Shown here piece by piece: positions 58,241-64,000 of a stretch of DNA of 64,000 bases. The DNA lies in the NCBI RefSeq assembly GCF_000247695.1, contig NW_004624778.1, positions 16,918,473 through 16,982,472 of the forward strand, in the 5' to 3' direction. A program made the translations under genes and the position numbers. The notes under the pieces are model-generated. The model did not search any database, was not told the origin of the DNA, and saw nothing but the letters and a program-made list of their open reading frames with translations. This stretch comes from Heterocephalus glaber (Eukaryota > Chordata > Mammalia > Rodentia > Bathyergidae). The stretch's first letter is position 1; each line of letters starts with the position of its first letter.

Positions 58241-58956
58241 CTTGCTTGTTGATTGAATGAATATGAATCATAATGTACAATGTAGTCATATGCAAACTTC
58301 TATTTTTATTTGTAACTCTCATTTAGACATGATACTTATTTTTCTTCCCAGTACTGGATTTATTTTATAGTAGCCTAGAATCTCATTTCTGTTTGCATTT
58401 CAGAGATTTTTGTAGGTTTGATTGTGGTGGTTGTTACTTGTTTGAAACAGTATATTGAAAAGCAAAATTTCATGAAGTTATAGGTGAGTGTCTTTCTCCA
58501 TTGTTATATGAAATCTTGTTTCTAGTTTCAAATTTGAATATCTACCTGATTTAAATTCCTTTATAAAGATGTCTGGGCATGGTGAAGATGTATTCCCTGG
58601 ACCTACTGAGAATTCTACTTTTTCTCATGAGCCACCTCCTGTTTTATTTGCAGTATTGCCAAGCTCTCTTACAGGTTACTTTATCTGTGCCAGGTTGTCT
58701 CAAGCATGCAATATTTTTATTTTCTCAAAATCAATATTAATATGTTGGAAAGATTGAACGATATAATTTTATTGCCATTATGCATCTCAAACTAAAATAT
58801 CTGAAATGTCATTGAAGCTTCCGATTCCTCACTTAAACCCTGAAAACATAAGACTGCATGAGGAACAAAGAATTTAATTAGACTGAACTATATGAAATCA
58901 CCATTTTTAAACACAAAACCATTTGAGTATTGGCCACTTCATAAAAATCTAACCTG

Positions 58957-59036
58957 TGCTTTGGATTTAGCTCAATGGTAGAGTGCTTGCCTAGTATGTG
59001 TGAAGCTGTAGCTTCATTCGTGTTACTGATTTTTAA
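58957..59036 (+). mobile_element. ID-like SINE, older canonical form
   Basis: 'ttggatttagctcaatggtagagtgcttgcctagtatgtgtgaagc' matches the general ID consensus, with 'gtagagtgcttgcctag' in place of the hairpin-bearing middle seen in the other copies. The B-box half is diverged and no clear target duplication is visible, so it is older. Confidence 0.75.
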
Positions 59037-62000
59037 AAAAGTACCATTCATATATCCTAATATCAGAAGTCACCTGTTTCATAATCTGATTTTAAATATT
59101 TATATGTATTTATATAGACAATAAGCAGCCATGTGTGGTCTTCCTTTTTTGCAGAACCTCCCTTCAAAATTGCCTGAGAAACTAGCCAAAATTTATACCT
59201 TCTAGTGGTAGTTTTGTGGGATTCTCAGAATCTTGAACTTTTGCAGTTTTCTAGGAGACTGGCTTTTTAAACATTTGTACCATAATGCCATATATAGCCA
59301 TCATTGTATAATGAAAAACAATATATGTAACTCTTAAGTGTGGTTACAAAGCAAGATTGTTTGCTTTTTTTGCTTTTTGCTTTTTAAATGCATTTTCTTC
59401 ATCTTAGATGTTTTGCAAGTATTAGTGAACTAGGACTATGCTTAAACAATAATTAATGCTTTCACTCTAAATTTCATTTAGTCATTCCTTCTGATTTTTA
59501 ATATAAATTTTGATTAACTATAAAAGAGCAACACAAAGAATACAGTGCCTTTGAGTTTTCGTCTTTCTACTTATATGTACTTTGATTACTAATACTACAG
59601 AAGATTAGAACAGTGAATCAGTCAAAAGATTTGTCTCCAAGGACCTTATTATCAGTTTTAATGTACTACTCAACTAAACTTGTCCCATTCTAACCTCAGA
59701 TCTCAGGGCCTTTTGCAGGCAAACTGACTCCATAGTCTTTTTGATAAGTCATGGATTAGGCTGAGACTTAATCACAAATGCCAATTGTTAAATATGCAGG
59801 AATTTTATCACACAGTTCTTAAACTATATTTGTGGCTTGAAATTGACCACAGTAGAAGTTTTAGCTCCATAGAAATTGTCAGATACTAACTATTAAGGAT
59901 TTTTTTTCCTGAATGTCAACTTATCAGAACATCATTAAAATTCTCAGTATTGGTACCTTCAGTAGGATTCTTAGAAAGCTTTACTTCCTATTAACACACA
60001 TAAAATTTATCAAATACCCAAAGTACAACTATGAAACATTGTACAAACTAGTTTCAGTACAATAAAGAGTGAAGTTGGAGAACTGTGACCTAAATACAAT
60101 AATTTGAAAATGAAAACAAGCATACTCAGCTCATATAGTTGATTCATCTTTTCATTACCAGTCTTTTTAGGAAGCTGGTAAATTCATGAGTTGGAGGGAG
60201 AATAGTGTTATTCACCACCTACAACATTTTGTATTTTGATAAACATTAACATATACAATTCTTCGAATGATTTTGTGAGGTTATTTTCTTGTTAGTTCTG
60301 TTGCTTGTTTGTTTTGTTTTTGTTTTTGGATTTGCATGTTTGTTTTTAATTTTTAGTGAAAAATCAAGGTTAAAAACTAAGATATGTCACGTGGCTAGTA
60401 TAGACAGCACTTGACTTACCATGATTCAGATTTTTCATTTATTTGTTGTGGTGGTATAAAAGAATGTATTCATTAGCAAGCATACCCTTCAAATGTTGAA
60501 GTTTGATCTTTTCCCTGGATAGCAATATGCAGAAGGATGATCTCTCACAGCCATATAATCACAAGGGAAAAACAATCAATACTTGACAATGTTGTACTTC
60601 TAAGTTGTAATGTTCAGCAGGATAGGGAGGATATTGAGTGCATTCTGGATTTATGACATTGCCACCTTATGACTGTTGTACTGGGACATATCCCCAGTGT
60701 AAATGGAGAGGCATGTGTAAATAGGCTGGGATTAAAATCCAAATCATGCTGACTTGAGTCTGACTTACCCTCTACCATCCAGTTGCTTAGACTAGAGCAT
60801 CTGGTGAGTAGGACCAATAATGTGAATGTCATCACCTCTCTTATATCTTTACACATCTTCCCTTAACATACATTGAAAAAGAAAGAAGTGTTATTGGAAA
60901 ATATTTCTGAAGTAGGGATTTAAAAAATCAATCATTTGTATAATCCATTGCCCCCCCAAAATAGTAACTTTGCTTCTGTATACTCATTTCTAAAATAACT
61001 ACAACAAAGGAGTCTAAATAGAAAAAAGCTAATTAAAATTCTTGGAGTTTATTTTATTGATATGTTACATAAATATGAAATACTAGAATTCAATCATTTC
61101 TGCATGTTAACATCTTTTTACATGCTTCCTACTATTCCTCATTTGAAGACCAATTTTATAAATACTCATATGTTTAGAGGAAGAAAACAAAGTAAAAATA
61201 GAGAAACTATTTTTGTCTCTATGTGAAGCCATAAGATGCACAAATGATAGTAGACAGTCTCATGTTACTGAATTTGTGCAGAAAACAAAACAAAACAAAT
61301 TTCTAATTAACCAAATACCACCGGGTACAGAATTTAAAGGGCTGCACTGAATAACCTTAGTCATTAATCCTAAAAAAGAAAATTTATGTGCACAGAGTGT
61401 TCTATGATGACTTTGGGTCATTTACCTCTCAGCAGTATTCAGTGGCTATGCCACATGGTCTTTAGATGACTCAGTACTGAAGTAAAGATGGAAGTGGGAC
61501 ACAAAAGAAAGAAAGGATCAGTAAGTCAGCACTGGCCTAATTATTACAAAGTGAATGTTTTTACAACTGACCTGCTGTCAACTCAGGGAATAGGGAAATA
61601 TTTTTGTTCAAGCATCTCAATATTTCATATGAATAACAAAATTTAGAGCAAAAGTAATAGTATCCAGCCAGAATTAATGAATAAGATACACCTTGGGTGT
61701 AAAGAGAAGACATGTTTACTCTTGGATTGGCTTTTCCATGATAAACTAGAATAGATAAAACAGAGGTTGCCAACTCTGCCTACAAACAAGTGTATTCTGA
61801 GGAATATATCTGATTTCCAAGGAATAAAAGAATGATTTAAAAAAAATTTTTTTCCATCCTTCCTCTCACCCTTCCTTCTTTATTTCTTTTCTGCCAACTT
61901 TAAGTTTAGAATTTTTTCTTTAACCATTGGTAAAGGAAGGAAACTTAACTATGTTGATCTATATTATTTTAGATATTTTCATAATATTTCAATCTAATTT

Positions 62001-63339
62001 AGAAGGCAAAGAGAATAGGTAATATGTATAAATCAAAACTTAGAATATCAAAAGGTAGCTTTGGGTTTATATTTATTTTATTATTATTCTAGACTCCCTT
62101 CAAACCACAATAGAGATATTGAGATTTGTTGAACTTTTAAACATCTATACAAATGAAAATTAAACCACAGAGCAGTATTACATTTCTAAATGATCAATGT
62201 GTGTCTATATTCAATGGAACGTGTATATATTTTGTCAGCCTTCTCAAAAGCTATCACTTCTTTTCTCTGTCATTCCTTTCTTTCCTCATTCCATGCAAAA
62301 TTAAGCCACAGGCATGTCATCTAAGTGTTACAGCAATAAATATATTATATTGACAGCAAGGAAGAGCAAAGCACTGTGATTTGAAGTGAAATCAGACTAC
62401 ATGAAAAGAGTTCCATTACAATTTTTATTCATCAATACCTTCAACATGATTGAATGAATTCTAAATTTTTGACAGTATTATTGATACTATGGACTTTGTA
62501 GTGAAAGCAAGAAAGTTTATGAGCTTAAGTTCTAGTAAAATAAAAAGACAAACAGAAGCCTGTTAACATACTACATGCATTCTCATTCCATTTTCCTGGG
62601 CTGAAGCAAATAAATATAAGTAACCATAATTTTCAGGGATAATACTTTATTTCATGCCTAAACTACTTACTTGTTTGCAATAGTTCAACAAACTCTGTCC
62701 TACATCCTCTCCACTCTCCACAAAAACACTGTATGTAAGCTAGAACCACCTTTTTCACTCTAGTTCTGTTATACAAGAATCATTAAGGTAAATTGAATGG
62801 AATCCACCAAGAATTTTCCATAGGCTTTATGAGAGCTCTTAACTGAACTCTTTGCAGATACTTTAGCCTTTAATTACACTTTGTTTTCTAAGTATCTGTA
62901 AAAGAAGTATCTAAAGCAATAGAAAGGGATACACTGCTGTGCCTACTGCCTTCTTCTGGAGCCCAGATGTAGCTGTCACTCACCACTGTCATCCCTCAAT
63001 ATTGTGGATACCATGTGTACAGACATCTCACTCATGATGATGATAAAACAGGTTAGATTCAAATCCCTCCAGAACATACTTACACATGTATGTATATTTA
63101 TAAAATATCTCACAAAACTCTACAAAAATATTTAGAGTTACATGAAATAATAGCTCCATCCATTGTCTTTGGTTGATATACACAAATGTGCATATATATG
63201 TGTGTGTGTATAAATATAAAATATGCGTATACTGTATAAGTCATATATATGACAAGAGTGAAATCAAGTCTGGGACACATTGAGGTCCTTTATGCTATTG
63301 TATTCTTAGTAGTGTAATTTTTTTAACATCTTCATATAT
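59037..63339. other. Long AT-rich stretch; possible MIR scrap near 60700-60800
   Basis: No gene seen. 'gctgggattaaaatccaaatcatgctgacttgagtctgac' (60725-60765) resembles the antisense head of a MIR, but with weak support. Minor simple runs lie at 59360-59385 (TTTTTGC), 60305-60330 (TTTTG), 61280-61298 (AAAAC) and 63200-63220 (TG/TA). Confidence 0.4.
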
Positions 63340-64000
63340 GGTATATAATTTATATATCATGAAATTTACCCTTTGAAAGCTGTATAGCCATCACTACACT
63401 AAATTATACAACTTTCTTTACCCCTGAAGGAAATCTTTAAAAGTAACTTCTCTTCTTCATTAACCTCTAGTATAGGTAATCTCTATTCTTTTGCTTGTGT
63501 GTTTGTTTGTTTGTTTTTGAGAGAGGGTCTCACTACGTAGTTTAGGCTAGCCTCAAAATCATAACAATCCTCCTGCCTCAGCCTCCCAGCCGCTGGGATT
63601 ACAGCCATGCACCATCATGCCTGGCTTTATCCATCTTTATGTCTCTATAGATTTTTCAATTTTGTACATTCCGTGTAAATTCAATTATATACCTGCTCTA
63701 TAGTTTTTGTGAATGGCTTCTTTAAATTAACATAAAATTTCAAGGTTCATCTCTATTGTAGCCTGTGACAGAGCTCCGTTCCTTCTTTTTCATTGTATGG
63801 ATATATTACATTTTATTTACCCATTCATCAGATGATGGGCATCTCAGATCTGTTCACCTTTTTGGCCATTGTGAAAACACTGCTGTAAGTATTTATGTAT
63901 GGTATATGTTTGTATGCAGGTACATATTTTCACTTCTCTTAAGCATATATTTAGCAAGGAGTGGCTGGATCATATTCAATTTAATTTTAACTCTTCTGAG
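63340..64000 (-). mobile_element. Ancient L1, antisense, interrupted by B1, runs off the window
   Basis: 'catgaaatttaccctttgaaagctgtatagccatcactaca' before the B1, and 'cattgtatggatatattacattttatttacccattcatcagatgatgggcat', 'ccattgtgaaaacactgctg' and 'gagtggctggatcatattc' after it, are the antisense order of an old L1 3' end. Confidence 0.83.
63513..63626 (-). mobile_element. B1-type SINE without the internal duplication, antisense, inside an ancient L1
   Basis: A GTTT-rich run (63500-63518, tail), 'gagagagggtctcactacgtagtttaggctagcctcaaaatc', 'caatcctcctgcctcagcctcccagccgctgggattacagccatgcaccatcatgcctggc'. It lacks the 29-bp duplication, like the copy at 50091. Confidence 0.9.

Noticed and set aside
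1..64000. CRISPR array, operon or phage-like system
   Set aside because: No regularly spaced direct repeats, no dense gene arrangement and no ribosome-binding sites. Composition and repeats are those of a mammalian chromosome.

Overview
This is a stretch of nuclear DNA from a rodent. The evidence is its many short retroposons of the rodent-restricted B1 (7SL-derived) and ID (tRNA-Ala-like) types, lying among mammal-wide fossils (MIR, L2, ancient L1, hAT-Charlie, TcMar-Tigger). Most ID copies share an unusual hairpin-bearing middle section that differs from the mouse/rat ID consensus as I remember it. I therefore suspect a non-muroid lineage but cannot name the species. The window is AT-rich and reads as intergenic or deep intronic sequence. 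I found no convincing host exon, RNA gene or CpG island. All the longer open frames are explained by L1, by simple repeats or by chance.

Layout. 1-645: antisense LTR-like element; a relative lies at 44020-44230. 1.5-9.1 kb: one B1, a long featureless AT-rich block, and a 5'-truncated L1. 9.6-13 kb: ID copies, a GT microsatellite, an ancient antisense L1 and a Tigger fossil. 15.7-17.5 kb: a MIR, an unexplained GC-richer patch, and a 380-bp polypyrimidine tract abutting an antisense B1. 19.8-23.6 kb: a Charlie fossil that appears to carry a younger hAT-like element, an ID inserted into a MIR with an exact 15-bp duplication, and a second copy of the hAT-like element in opposite orientation. 24-30 kb: B1, an inverted-arm structure, two L1 tails, an ID, a Tigger and an L2. 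31.2-33.2 kb: a CA repeat, an antisense L1 with a 20-bp target duplication, an ancient L1 and an ID.

34.0-41.5 kb is the centrepiece: a nested set of three retroposons, each with its own target-site duplication. A 5'-truncated L1 (34033-41468) was split by a near-full-length L1 (35240-41279), and an ID (41334-41437) landed in the tail of the outer L1. The inner L1 has a repetitive GC-rich 5' UTR, a broken ORF1, a 695-base assembly gap, a broken ORF2 with endonuclease and reverse transcriptase motifs, and a purine-rich 3' UTR.

41.6-64 kb holds more ID copies (including a close inverted pair at 44.5-44.8 kb), ancient L1, MIR, L2, Charlie and Tigger fossils, two B1 copies, a GATA repeat and long unannotated AT-rich stretches. 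Two perfect inverted repeats (43376-43399 and 51531-51566) are not explained by any repeat I recognise.

No host genes act together here. The only coding content is retrotransposon remains. I did not find a previously undescribed biological system. The most informative material is the nested-insertion record and the lineage-specific ID family. Repeat family names come from pattern memory and were not checked by database search.
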